Shown: positions 52,857 to 60,842 of the stretch, in pieces | Layout of the letters: every line of letters starts with the position of its first letter | How positions within the stretch are numbered: the first letter of the stretch is position 1 | Assembly: GCF_030287445.1 (NCBI RefSeq) | Contig: NZ_JASVWB010000002.1 | Span: forward strand, 7,692,766-7,756,765 | Direction: 5' to 3' | Origin: Streptomyces sp. ALI-76-A | Lineage (GTDB): Bacteria; Actinomycetota; Actinomycetes; Streptomycetales; Streptomycetaceae | Length of the DNA: 64,000 nt | Made by a program: the position numbers and the translations under genes | The notes under the pieces: generated by a model | The model's database searches: none | What the model was told of the DNA's origin: nothing | Seen by the model: the letters and a program-made list of their open reading frames with translations, nothing else

Positions 52857-53847
52857 GTCCTCTGTCTCCCTCGCGAACCGCGTGGTCCGCTGGGACACGG
52901 TCGTCGGCGCCCTCCTGATCGTCCTGCTGCTGCTGTCCTTCACCACGGTCGACGGCTTCGGCAACGCCCTCAACCTGTCGTTCCTGATCGGCAACACCCT
53001 GCCCATCGCGCTGATCGCCCTGCCGATGACCCTCCTCGTGGTCTCCGGCGAGATCGACCTGTCGGTCGCCTCCACGGCCGGCCTGTCCGGCGCGGTGATG
53101 GGCGCCCTGTGGAACCAGGGCATGACGATCGAGGCCATCATCCCGGTCTGTCTGCTGCTCGGTGTCGTCTGCGGGCTGATCAACGGCCTGCTCGTCACCA
53201 AGCTCGGCCTGCCGTCCCTCGCCGTCACCATCGGCACCCTCGCCGCCTACCGGGGCATCGCGCAGATCGTCCTCGGCTCCGACGCCGTGACCGACTTCCC
53301 CACCCAGTACCTGGACTTCGCCGCCGGACGCATCGGCGACACCTTCCTCCCGTACGCCTTCCTGCCCTTCCTGGTGCTGCTCGCCATCGCGGTGGTCGCC
53401 CTGCACGCCACGCCGTTCGGGCGGTCGCTGTTCGCGATCGGCGCCAACGAGGAGGCGGCCCGGTTCGCCGGGATCCGCGTCAAGCGGCAGAAGCTGATCC
53501 TGTTCACCGTGACCGGCCTGATGGCCTCCCTCACCGGCGTCTTCTGGGCGCTGCACTACGCCAGCGCCCGCTATGACAACGCCACCGGCCTGGAACTGTC
53601 CGTCGTGGCCGCCGTGCTGCTCGGCGGAATCGACTTCGACGGCGGCAAGGGCACGCTCGGCGGCGCCATCGCGGGAGTCTTCCTGCTCGGCGCGCTACAG
53701 AACGTGATGAGCCTCCAGGACGTCTCCGCCCAGTCGCAGATCGTCGTCACCGGCGTGCTGCTCGTCCTCTCCGTGCTCGGCCCGCGGGTCGCACGGCAGA
53801 TCGCTGTCGCGAGGGCGGGCCGCAGAGCCGGTCCCGCGCTCCGGTAG
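52849..53847 (+). CDS. rhaQ: rhamnose ABC importer permease, second subunit, 332 aa
   Basis: A second BPD_transp_2 permease: GEIDLSVASTAGLSGAV and the coupling loop GANEEAARFAGIRVKR match the family. Ten or so membrane segments are visible. It pairs with RhaP as a heterodimer, as in the rhizobial RhaSTPQ importer. Its ATG lies within the end of rhaP, and 123 bases separate it from the lipoprotein gene. Confidence 0.92.
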   Translation: MPESSVSLANRVVRWDTVVGALLIVLLLLSFTTVDGFGNALNLSFLIGNTLPIALIALPMTLLVVSGEIDLSVASTAGLSGAVMGALWNQGMTIEAIIPVCLLLGVVCGLINGLLVTKLGLPSLAVTIGTLAAYRGIAQIVLGSDAVTDFPTQYLDFAAGRIGDTFLPYAFLPFLVLLAIAVVALHATPFGRSLFAIGANEEAARFAGIRVKRQKLILFTVTGLMASLTGVFWALHYASARYDNATGLELSVVAAVLLGGIDFDGGKGTLGGAIAGVFLLGALQNVMSLQDVSAQSQIVVTGVLLVLSVLGPRVARQIAVARAGRRAGPALR

Positions 53848-53970
53848 GCAAGACCACCCGAAAACCCCGGGCGTGTGGCTGGTCGCACCCACACGGCGGA
53901 AGCCGCACGCCGACACAGACCCGCGCCCTTCGGGGCGCATCGCACTCACCCTCGTCAAAAGGATCACGTC

Positions 53971-55056
53971 ATGCGTAAGTCAACCCTCCGCCGCAGCTGC
54001 GCGGCCCTCGCCGCCGTCACGTCCTTCGCCCTGGCCGCCACCGCCTGCGGCGGCACCACCAAGGAGGACGTGAAGAGCGAGAGCACCGGCTCCGCCGCCT
54101 CCGCCGGCAAGGCCGACCCGAACGCCCCCCTCAAGAAGGGCCTGACCGTCGGCTTCCTGCCCAAGCAGGTCAACAACCCGTACTTCACCACCGCCGACAA
54201 GGGCGGCGAGAAGGCCGTCAAGGAGCTGGGCTCCAGCTACAAGGAGGTCGGCCCCTCCAGCGCCACCGACACCTCCGGCCAGGTCTCCTACGTCAACACG
54301 CTCACCCAGCAGCAGGTCGACGCGATGGCCGTGTCCGCGCAGGACCCGGGCGCCCTGTGCACCGCGCTGAAGCAGGCCATGAGCAACGACATCAAGGTCG
54401 TCACCTACGACTCCGACACCAACCCCGACTGCCGCAACGCCTTCGTGTCGCAGGCCAGCGCCGAGGACCTGGGCCGCACCGAGGTGCAGCTGCTCGCCGA
54501 ACAGATCGGCTACAAGGGCGAGATCGCGATCCTGTCCGCCGCGCAGACCGCGACCAACCAGAACACCTGGATCGACTTCATGAAGGAGGAGCTGAAGGAC
54601 CCGAAGTACAAGGACGTCAAGCTGGTCAAGGTCGCCTACGGCAACGACGACGCCCAGCAGTCCTTCCAGCAGACCCAGGGCCTGCTCCAGGAGTACCCGA
54701 ACCTGAAGGGGATCATCTCCCCGACCACCGTCGGCATCAAGGCCGCCGCCCAGTACCTCTCCGGCTCGAAGTACAAGGGCAAGGTCAAGCTGACCGGCCT
54801 CGGCACCCCCAACGACATGCGCAAGTACGTCAAGAACGGCACGGTCGAGGGCTTCGAGCTGTGGGACCCGGCGAAGCTCGGCGAACTGGCCGCGCGCACG
54901 GCCGTCGCGCTGGCGTCCGGGCAGATCACCGGCAAGGAGGGCGAGACCTTCACGGCCGGCGCCATGGGCGAGTACACCATCGGCAAGGACGGCGTGATCA
55001 GCCTCGGCAAGCCCACCGTGTTCGACGCGAAGAACATCGACCAGTTCAACTTCTGA
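53971..55056 (+). CDS. rhaS: rhamnose-binding lipoprotein, 361 aa
   Basis: A lipoprotein signal peptide (MRKSTLRRSCAALAA, then ATACGG with the lipidated Cys) is followed by a linker and a periplasmic-binding-protein fold of the pentose/hexose class (TVGFLPKQVNNPYF, AVSAQDP, VVTYDSDTNPDC). AAAAGGA precedes the ATG. It captures the sugar outside the membrane and delivers it to RhaPQ. It is the usual rhaS component and lies between the permeases and the mutarotase gene. Confidence 0.93.
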   Translation: MRKSTLRRSCAALAAVTSFALAATACGGTTKEDVKSESTGSAASAGKADPNAPLKKGLTVGFLPKQVNNPYFTTADKGGEKAVKELGSSYKEVGPSSATDTSGQVSYVNTLTQQQVDAMAVSAQDPGALCTALKQAMSNDIKVVTYDSDTNPDCRNAFVSQASAEDLGRTEVQLLAEQIGYKGEIAILSAAQTATNQNTWIDFMKEELKDPKYKDVKLVKVAYGNDDAQQSFQQTQGLLQEYPNLKGIISPTTVGIKAAAQYLSGSKYKGKVKLTGLGTPNDMRKYVKNGTVEGFELWDPAKLGELAARTAVALASGQITGKEGETFTAGAMGEYTIGKDGVISLGKPTVFDAKNIDQFNF

Positions 55057-55111
55057 TCGCCGGGCCGTTGATTCCCGAGCATTTCAAGTCCCGTATTCCC
55101 AAGGGGTGTTG

Positions 55112-55432
55112 ATGCAGCGCGTGTGCTTCCTGCTGAAGGTCCGGGCGGACCGCCTCGACGAGTACCGCGAGCGGCACGCCGCCGTGTGGCCGGAGATGCT
55201 GGACGCTCTGACGGCCACCGGCTGGCGCAACTACTCGCTCTTCCTGCGTGACGACGGCCTGCTCGTCGGCTACCTGGAGACCGAGGACTTCGCCGCGGCA
55301 CAGGCCGGCATGGAGGCCACCGAGGTCAACGCCCGCTGGCAGGCGGAGATGGCGCCGTTCTTCGAATCGCTGGACGGCGCCCGGCCCGACGAGGCCATGA
55401 AGCCCCTCACCGAGGTGTTCCACCTCGCCTGA
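55112..55432 (+). CDS. rhaM: L-rhamnose mutarotase RhaM, 106 aa
   Basis: A small ferredoxin-like dimer protein: VCFLLKVRADRLDEYRERHAAVWPEM holds the catalytic His of RhaM, and NYSLFLRDDGLLVGYLE follows. Length matches the 104-residue family. AAGGGG lies five bases before the ATG at 55112, which I prefer to the GTG two codons upstream. It interconverts the anomers of L-rhamnose, supplying the form used by the isomerase. Confidence 0.94.
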   Translation: MQRVCFLLKVRADRLDEYRERHAAVWPEMLDALTATGWRNYSLFLRDDGLLVGYLETEDFAAAQAGMEATEVNARWQAEMAPFFESLDGARPDEAMKPLTEVFHLA

Positions 55433-55501
55433 TCCACTCGTTCACCCCGCTCCGCCCGCCCCATCCCTGTGCTCACCTCGCCAGACAACGGAGTCCCCGA
55501 G

Positions 55502-56926
55502 ATGAACAGACGTACGCTGCTGGGCGCCGCCCTCGCCGGTGCCGTGATCACCCCCGCCCTCTCCGCCGGTACCGCCCGCGCCGCCGACCCCGGCCCCTCG
55601 GTCACCCGCACCGGCACCACCACCCTGGACACGCAGGCCATCTACTTCGTGTCGTACGACGGCCTGGTCAACAACAACTCGTTCCAGAAGAACGGCCTGC
55701 TGACCTACAAGGGTTACCAGTACGCCGTCTGGTACACCGCCGACCGCAACGCCGTCGTCGGCCGCCGCGTGCTCGGGGGCAGCACCTGGTCCACCGTGAA
55801 GGTCGGCCACACGCTGCGCTACAACGACTCCCACAACGTCATCTCCATGGGCGTCTCCCAGGTCGACGGCCGCCTCCACCTCAACATGGACTCCCACAGC
55901 GACGGCTTCACCTACGTCAAGTCGGTGGCCGGCCTGGTGGACAACCCGGCCGGGCTCAGCTGGACCACGAGCCGCTTCGGCGCCCCGCAGTCCACGCTGG
56001 ACGGGCTGGCGCTCACCTCGCAGTTCACCTACCCGCAGTTCGTCTCCACCCCCGACGGCAAGCTCCAGCTGAGCTACCGGGTCGCCGTGTCCGGCAACGG
56101 CCGCAACGCCCTGGCCGAGTACGACGGCACCAGGTGGACCAACCTCGGCGAGTGGTCCAGCTCCACCGGCACGTACACCAGCGAGCACGGCTCCTCGACG
56201 GCCCGCAACATGTACCTGCACGGCATCGACTACGACGTCAACGGCCGGCTGCACTCCTTCTTCACCTGGCGCGAGCAGAACGGCGCCGTGATGTGCAACG
56301 GCGGCGGCATCACCAACCACGACACCGGCTACGTCTACTCCGACGACCGCGGCCGGACCTGGCGCACCAACGCGGGCACGGTCGTGGGCACCACCGGCGG
56401 CTCCGACAAGGTGTCCGTCACGGACGGCGGCCTCGTCGTGGACCCGCTCAACCCCGACCACTCCCTGATGAACCAGGAGAGCCAGGCCACCGACTCCGCC
56501 GGCCGCCCGCACGCGATCATCAGCTACGTGCCCGGCCGCTTCGGCCAGTGCACCACCAACTACGTCACCGCCCGGACGGCCAACGGACGCGCCTTCCACG
56601 TCCGCAGGAACGCCTCCGGCACCTGGCAGAAGACCGAGATCCCGGTCCCCCTCAACTCCAGCCAGCGCACCCGGCTGGTCCTGGACAAGTACGACAACGC
56701 GTACGCGGTCCTCCCCTTCGGCCGGATCGCCGCGGCGTCGGCGGCCTCCGGTTACACCGACTGGAAGCTCCTGTTCGACGGCAGCGGCCTCAACGCCTTC
56801 GGCGAGGTCCTGGTCGACGAGATGCGGGTCAGGTCCGGCAATGTGCTGTCGGTCATGTACCAGGAGAAGTCCAGCGGCACGACCCCCTCGGCGCTGCGCG
56901 TCGCCGACTTCGCACTGCCCGCGTGA
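55502..56926 (+). CDS. secreted BNR-type beta-propeller enzyme, possible rhamnosidase/lyase, 474 aa
   Basis: A twin-arginine-like signal peptide (NRRTLLGAALAGAVITP, cleavage near TARA-AD) indicates export. The mature protein has a seven-bladed propeller pattern typical of BNR_4 proteins: repeated VSYDGLVNN, HVISMGVSQVDGRLHL, GYVYSDDRGRTW. From memory, related propellers include GH145 and PL24/25/42-type enzymes that act on rhamnose-glucuronate linkages in gum arabic and ulvan-like polymers. Its location in the rhamnose operon supports a role in freeing rhamnose. The catalytic residues cannot be assigned by eye, so hydrolase and lyase both remain open. Confidence 0.75.
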   Translation: MNRRTLLGAALAGAVITPALSAGTARAADPGPSVTRTGTTTLDTQAIYFVSYDGLVNNNSFQKNGLLTYKGYQYAVWYTADRNAVVGRRVLGGSTWSTVKVGHTLRYNDSHNVISMGVSQVDGRLHLNMDSHSDGFTYVKSVAGLVDNPAGLSWTTSRFGAPQSTLDGLALTSQFTYPQFVSTPDGKLQLSYRVAVSGNGRNALAEYDGTRWTNLGEWSSSTGTYTSEHGSSTARNMYLHGIDYDVNGRLHSFFTWREQNGAVMCNGGGITNHDTGYVYSDDRGRTWRTNAGTVVGTTGGSDKVSVTDGGLVVDPLNPDHSLMNQESQATDSAGRPHAIISYVPGRFGQCTTNYVTARTANGRAFHVRRNASGTWQKTEIPVPLNSSQRTRLVLDKYDNAYAVLPFGRIAAASAASGYTDWKLLFDGSGLNAFGEVLVDEMRVRSGNVLSVMYQEKSSGTTPSALRVADFALPA

Positions 56927-57005
56927 CCGGGGCTGATGTGCGCGGTGATGACGGTAATGTGAGGGCTTTCCGGCCACTTCTCGCCCTCCTGGAGGTCTTT
57001 GCCTG

Positions 57006-58031
57006 ATGGGCCAGTCGGTGGGTATCAAGGACGTCGCCCGTGTCGCGGGGGTCTCCGTCGGCACGGTGTCGAACGTCATCAACCGGCCGGACACGGTCGC
57101 GACCGAGACCCGGGCCCGGGTGCTGTCCGCGATAGACCGGCTCGGGTACGTCCGCAGCGAGTCCGCGCGCCAGCTGCGCGCGGGCCGCAGCCGGATCATG
57201 GGGCTGCTCGTCCTCGACATGGGCAACCCCTTCTTCGTCGACGTCGCGCGCGGTGCCGAACGCGCCGCCCGCGAGGCCGGGCTCGGCGTGATGGTCTGCA
57301 ACAGCGCCCAGAACGCGGGCGAGGAGGCGGAGTACCTCTCGCTCTTCGCCGAGCAGCGGGTCCGGGGCGTGCTGCTGACCCCCGCGGACGCGACCGGCCG
57401 CAACATCGCGTCGTTCCGGCGCCACGGCATCCCCTTCGTCCTGGTGGACCGGGTCGCCGAGGGCACCACCGAGTGCTCGGTCTCCGTGGACGACGTGGCG
57501 GGCGGCGCGCTCGCCGTCCGCCATCTCGTGGACGCCGGGCACCGCTCCATCGCGTACGTCAGCGGCCCGCCCGGTCTCAACCAGGTCCGGGACCGGCGTA
57601 CGGGTGCCCTGAACGCGCTCGCCGAGGCCGGCCTCGGCCCGCAGGCCCTGCGCGAGCTGCCCACCGAGCGGCTCGACGTGGCCGCCGGCCGGGACGCCGG
57701 CGCCCGTCTCCTCGGCCTCGCCGACCGCCCGACCGCCGTGTTCTGCGCCAACGACCTGCTCGCCCTGGGCGTCCTTCAGGCCATGTACGCGGCCGGTGTC
57801 GGCGTCCCCGACGACCTCGCGATCGTCGGTTACGACGACATCGAGTTCGCCGCCGCGGCGGCGGTTCCGCTCACCTCGGTCCGCCAGCCCGCCGTCACCA
57901 TGGGCGCCCTGGCCGCCGGGCTGCTGCTGGAGGAGACGGAGGAGGAGACCGCGCCGCGGCAGCACGAGCACCGCAGGGTCGTGCTCCAACCGGAGCTGGT
58001 GGTGCGACGCTCCAGCCTCGCGGCGCGCTGA
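57006..58031 (+). CDS. LacI-family regulator of the rhamnose genes, 341 aa
   Basis: The helix-turn-helix and hinge (VGIKDVARVAGVSVGTVSNVINRP) start the protein as expected for LacI. The sensor domain follows (GLLVLDMGNPFFVDVARG, VFCANDLLALGVL, IVGYDDIEFA). GGAGG lies upstream of the ATG. It ends the right-hand rhamnose transcription unit and probably binds the palindromes in the 50054-50301 promoter region, releasing them when rhamnose or rhamnulose is present. Confidence 0.9.
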   Translation: MGQSVGIKDVARVAGVSVGTVSNVINRPDTVATETRARVLSAIDRLGYVRSESARQLRAGRSRIMGLLVLDMGNPFFVDVARGAERAAREAGLGVMVCNSAQNAGEEAEYLSLFAEQRVRGVLLTPADATGRNIASFRRHGIPFVLVDRVAEGTTECSVSVDDVAGGALAVRHLVDAGHRSIAYVSGPPGLNQVRDRRTGALNALAEAGLGPQALRELPTERLDVAAGRDAGARLLGLADRPTAVFCANDLLALGVLQAMYAAGVGVPDDLAIVGYDDIEFAAAAAVPLTSVRQPAVTMGALAAGLLLEETEEETAPRQHEHRRVVLQPELVVRRSSLAAR

Positions 58032-58071
58032 GCGTCCCGGGCGGCCGTCCGCCGACGACCCGACATGCCCG

Positions 58072-58086
58072 GCCGGAAATTCCGGC
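58072..58086. terminator. palindrome after the rhamnose regulator gene
   Basis: GCCGGAA-A-TTCCGGC lies 41 bases after the LacI stop. It may be a terminator or a protein-binding palindrome; the one-base centre makes a hairpin less likely than an operator. Confidence 0.35.
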
Positions 58087-58138
58087 ATAAGGCGCATCAC
58101 GTCTGCCCGGCGGCTCTGGAGGCTCGATTCCCGATCCC

Positions 58139-58527
58139 CACGTCACCCCCGCCCGGTCCCGGCGGACGGCCGTCGCGTCGGCGGTGGCCGCCGTCCTGGC
58201 CGGCACTGTCACGCTGGTGTCGTGCGGCCCCGACGACGACACCGGCGGGCCGAGGCGTGCCGAACGCACCGGACGCCGCTCCTTGACGGGCAAACGTTGC
58301 CTGCCGCGGCACTGGCCGTCGTCGTCACCATCACCAACAAGACCGACAAGAAGGCGTCGTACGCCGTGCGGGTCGACTTCCTCGACGACTCCGGCAAGGC
58401 CGTGGAGAGCCGGTACGTGGGCGCCGAGGACCTGGAACCCGGTGCCCGGGCCCAGCCGCTCGCCGTCAGCCGCAAACCCCCCGAGCCGGCGCTGACACCG
58501 AAGCTCGCCCAGGCACAGCGGTACTGA
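58139..58527 (+). pseudogene. frameshifted lipoprotein pseudogene
   Basis: One frame encodes an exported-lipoprotein start (TAVASAVAAVLAGTVTLVSC with the lipobox Cys, then GPDDDTGG) but has no good start codon. From about 58305 another frame encodes the typical C-terminal domain of small Streptomyces lipoproteins: VVVTITNKTDKKASYAVRVD, DDSGKAVESRYVGAEDLEPG and a final AQAQRY. The two halves belong together, so a deletion of an intervening segment plus a frameshift has inactivated the gene. The region between the halves is much shorter than in intact relatives that I recall. Confidence 0.65.
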
Positions 58528-58621
58528 ACGCCCGCCTGTCGGGAAAACGGCGTGCACAGCGCCGCGAGGAGGTGATGGGATCGGATCATCACTCCGTCAC
58601 ACGGCGGGCGGCGGACTGGGC

Positions 58622-59524
58622 ATGGGGGACGGCGTGAACGAGACGGAGCTGCTGGCGGACCGCTTCGAGGAACACCGCGGTCATCTGCGGGCGGTGGCCT
58701 ACCGCATGCTCGGTTCGCTGGCCGAGGCGGAGGACGCCGTCCAGGAGACCTGGCTGAAACTGGGCCGCGTCGACGGCGGGGAGATCCGCAACCTCGGCGG
58801 CTGGCTGACCACCGTGACCGGCCGGGTCTGCCTCGACATGCTGCGCTCGCGCACCGGACGCCGTGAGGACCCCCTGGACGACACCTTCGTCCCCGACCCC
58901 GTGATCCGGCCCCTGCGGGAGACGGACCCGGAACAGGAGGTCCTCCGGGCCGACTCGGTGGGCCTCGCCCTCATGATCGTCCTGGAGACGCTGGAGCCCG
59001 CCGAGCGGCTCGCCTTCGTCCTGCACGACATGTTCGCGGTGCCCTTCGACGACATCGCGCCGATCGTGGACCGCAGCCCGGCCGCGACCCGCCAGCTGGC
59101 CAGCCGCGCCCGGCGCCGGGTGCGGGGGGCCGCCCCCTCGGCCGACCCGGACCTCGGGCGGCAGCGCAAGGTCGTCGACGCGTTCATGGCGGCCTCGCTG
59201 GCGGGGGACTTCGAGGCGCTGGTCGCGGTCCTGCACCCCGATGTGGTGCTGCGGGCCGACTCCGGGGCCCTGGCGGGCGCCGCAGCGTCCAAACTGCTGC
59301 GTGGAGCCGAGTCGGTCGCCCGACAGGCCATGCTGTTCCGGGAGTTCACCCCGCTGGCACGACCGGTGCTGGTCAACGGCGCGGTCGGCCTGGTCAACGT
59401 CTCCGACGGACACCTGCTCACCGTCATGCACCTGGTCGTCGCCGACGGGCGGATCGCCGCGATGCACATCCTCGCCGACCCCGAGCGCCTCGCGACCCTG
59501 GACCTGCCGGACGGTCTCGGCTGA
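58622..59524 (+). CDS. sigJ: ECF41-type RNA polymerase sigma factor (SigJ-like), about 300 aa
   Basis: Sigma region 2 (HLRAVAYRMLGSLAEAEDAVQETWL) and region 4 (FVLHDMFAVPFDDIAPIVDRSPAATRQLASRARRR) are followed by a SnoaL-like C-terminal domain, the ECF41 layout. In ECF41 the C-terminal domain replaces an anti-sigma factor, and its DGGGK motif is usual; here that site reads ADSGALAG. The start is ATG 58622 or GTG 58634; an extended AGGAGGTGAT lies too far upstream for either. The usual carboxymuconolactone decarboxylase or epimerase partner is not seen; a truncated minus-strand gene abuts the stop. Confidence 0.88.
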   Translation: MGDGVNETELLADRFEEHRGHLRAVAYRMLGSLAEAEDAVQETWLKLGRVDGGEIRNLGGWLTTVTGRVCLDMLRSRTGRREDPLDDTFVPDPVIRPLRETDPEQEVLRADSVGLALMIVLETLEPAERLAFVLHDMFAVPFDDIAPIVDRSPAATRQLASRARRRVRGAAPSADPDLGRQRKVVDAFMAASLAGDFEALVAVLHPDVVLRADSGALAGAAASKLLRGAESVARQAMLFREFTPLARPVLVNGAVGLVNVSDGHLLTVMHLVVADGRIAAMHILADPERLATLDLPDGLG

Positions 59525-59525
59525 C

Positions 59526-59640
59526 TCAGGCGGCCACGACCAGCCCGCCCGGGACGCGGTGCGGGCTCACCACCCGTCCGTCCGGCAGGAGTTCACCGGT
59601 GTCGTCGACTATGTCGATCAGTCTTCTGGGTGTCTTTGAT
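59526..59640 (-). pseudogene. 3' stub of an interrupted gene
   Basis: Read on the minus strand, a coding-quality frame ends IDIVDDTGELLPDGRVVSPH and then RVPGGLVVAA before a TGA at 59528-59526. It has high GC at third positions as in local genes, but no upstream part: the frame runs into the left flank of the Tn554-like element. It is probably the C-terminus of a gene cut by the insertion. I do not recognise the protein. Confidence 0.5.
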
Positions 59641-59723
59641 GTCCAACGCGCTGCCACTGGAAGGCCTTTCGGTGCTTCATGGACGGGTTCTGTTCGCCTG
59701 TCCATGTCGGCTTGGGGTGTGGT

Positions 59724-60842
59724 GTGTCGTTAGCTGTGCAGAGGCTGCGGTTGTCCGAGGACGATCCGGTCTCGTACACCGTGGTGGGGGACGACGGCTT
59801 GCCCGTCGATGCCGTGGAGGAGTTCCTCGCGTACCTGGCAGCGACCGGTGCGTCGCCAAACACGGTGCAGGGCTACGCCTACGACCTGCGCGACTTCTTC
59901 GTCTGGCTGGAGCAGACGGGTCTGGACTTCCGGCGTGTTCGTCTGGAGGTCCTGGCCCAGTTCTTCGACTGGCTTCGCCGTCCGAAGCCGGCACGTGCGC
60001 CGGGAGTGTTCGTGCTGCCCGGTGTTGGCCAGGCGTTGGAGAACACCACGTTGCAGCGGAAGCGGGCCACGCTGGCATCCTTCTACCGGTTCCACGCCCG
60101 GCGGGACGAGAGTGTGCCCGCGCTGCTGGGAAGCCTGCTGGGCAGGCAGCCGACCGGCTCTTACACGCCGATGTTGGCGCACACCCAGAGGGGCGGCGAA
60201 GTCGAGTACAGCCCGATCCGCATCCACGCCCATCGCAAGCCGCCCCGGACGCTGACCGACGACGAGGTCCAGCGGCTGATGAGCGCGTGCAACCGGCGCC
60301 GGGACCGGTTCCTGATCGCTCTCTTGGACGACTCGGGGCTGCGGATCAGCGAGGCCCTGGGCCTGCGGCATGCCGACTTGAACCTCCGCAAGGGCGAGGT
60401 GCACGTCGTTCCGCGCGAGAACAACGCCAACGGGGCCCGCGTCAAGGGAATGAAGGGCCGGATCGTGCCAGTGAGGCCGGAGCTGTTCGACTGCTACGCC
60501 GCCTACATGGAGAGCGAGTACGGCACGCTGGACTGCGACTTTGTGTTCGCCAACCTCTTCCGCGAGCCGATCGGCTCCCCGATGACCCGGGCGAACGTCA
60601 ACGAACTGGTGGAACGCCTGCAGCAGCGGACCGGCATTACGCACTTCTCGCCGCACGTCTGCCGACATACCTACGCCACGCGGCTGTTGCGGGCCGAGGT
60701 GCCGATCGAGGTCGTGGCCGAACTCCTTGGTCATGCCAGCCCGCAGACCACTGCCGAGATCTACAGTCACCTCGATGTCGAGGATCATCGCCGGGTGCTC
60801 CTCTCGGCCGGGATCATCAAGGACGGGGCATCGGCCCGGTGA
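59724..60842 (+). CDS. tnpA: tyrosine recombinase, TnpA-like, about 372 aa
   Basis: An N-terminal SAM-like core-binding domain (VDAVEEFLAYLAATGASPNT) precedes a catalytic domain with Arg in DSGLRISEALG, HVCRHTYATRLL, LLGHAS and the Tyr in EIYSHL, the full RKHRHY set. Size matches TnpA of Tn554 (about 360). The start is uncertain: GTG 59724 is chosen because codons before it (from ATG 59679) lack the local third-position GC bias. Codon 3 from this start is TTA. The stop overlaps the tnpB start (GTGA). Confidence 0.88.
   Translation: MSLAVQRLRLSEDDPVSYTVVGDDGLPVDAVEEFLAYLAATGASPNTVQGYAYDLRDFFVWLEQTGLDFRRVRLEVLAQFFDWLRRPKPARAPGVFVLPGVGQALENTTLQRKRATLASFYRFHARRDESVPALLGSLLGRQPTGSYTPMLAHTQRGGEVEYSPIRIHAHRKPPRTLTDDEVQRLMSACNRRRDRFLIALLDDSGLRISEALGLRHADLNLRKGEVHVVPRENNANGARVKGMKGRIVPVRPELFDCYAAYMESEYGTLDCDFVFANLFREPIGSPMTRANVNELVERLQQRTGITHFSPHVCRHTYATRLLRAEVPIEVVAELLGHASPQTTAEIYSHLDVEDHRRVLLSAGIIKDGASAR

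Noticed and set aside
59679..59723. Upstream ATG as tnpA start
   Set aside because: The 15 codons gained are Cys-rich with poor third-position GC, unlike the rest of the gene; kept only as an alternative.
59618..59863. 81-codon minus-strand ORF opposite the tnpA start
   Set aside because: No ribosome site, mixed composition and overlap with the recombinase coding sequence.
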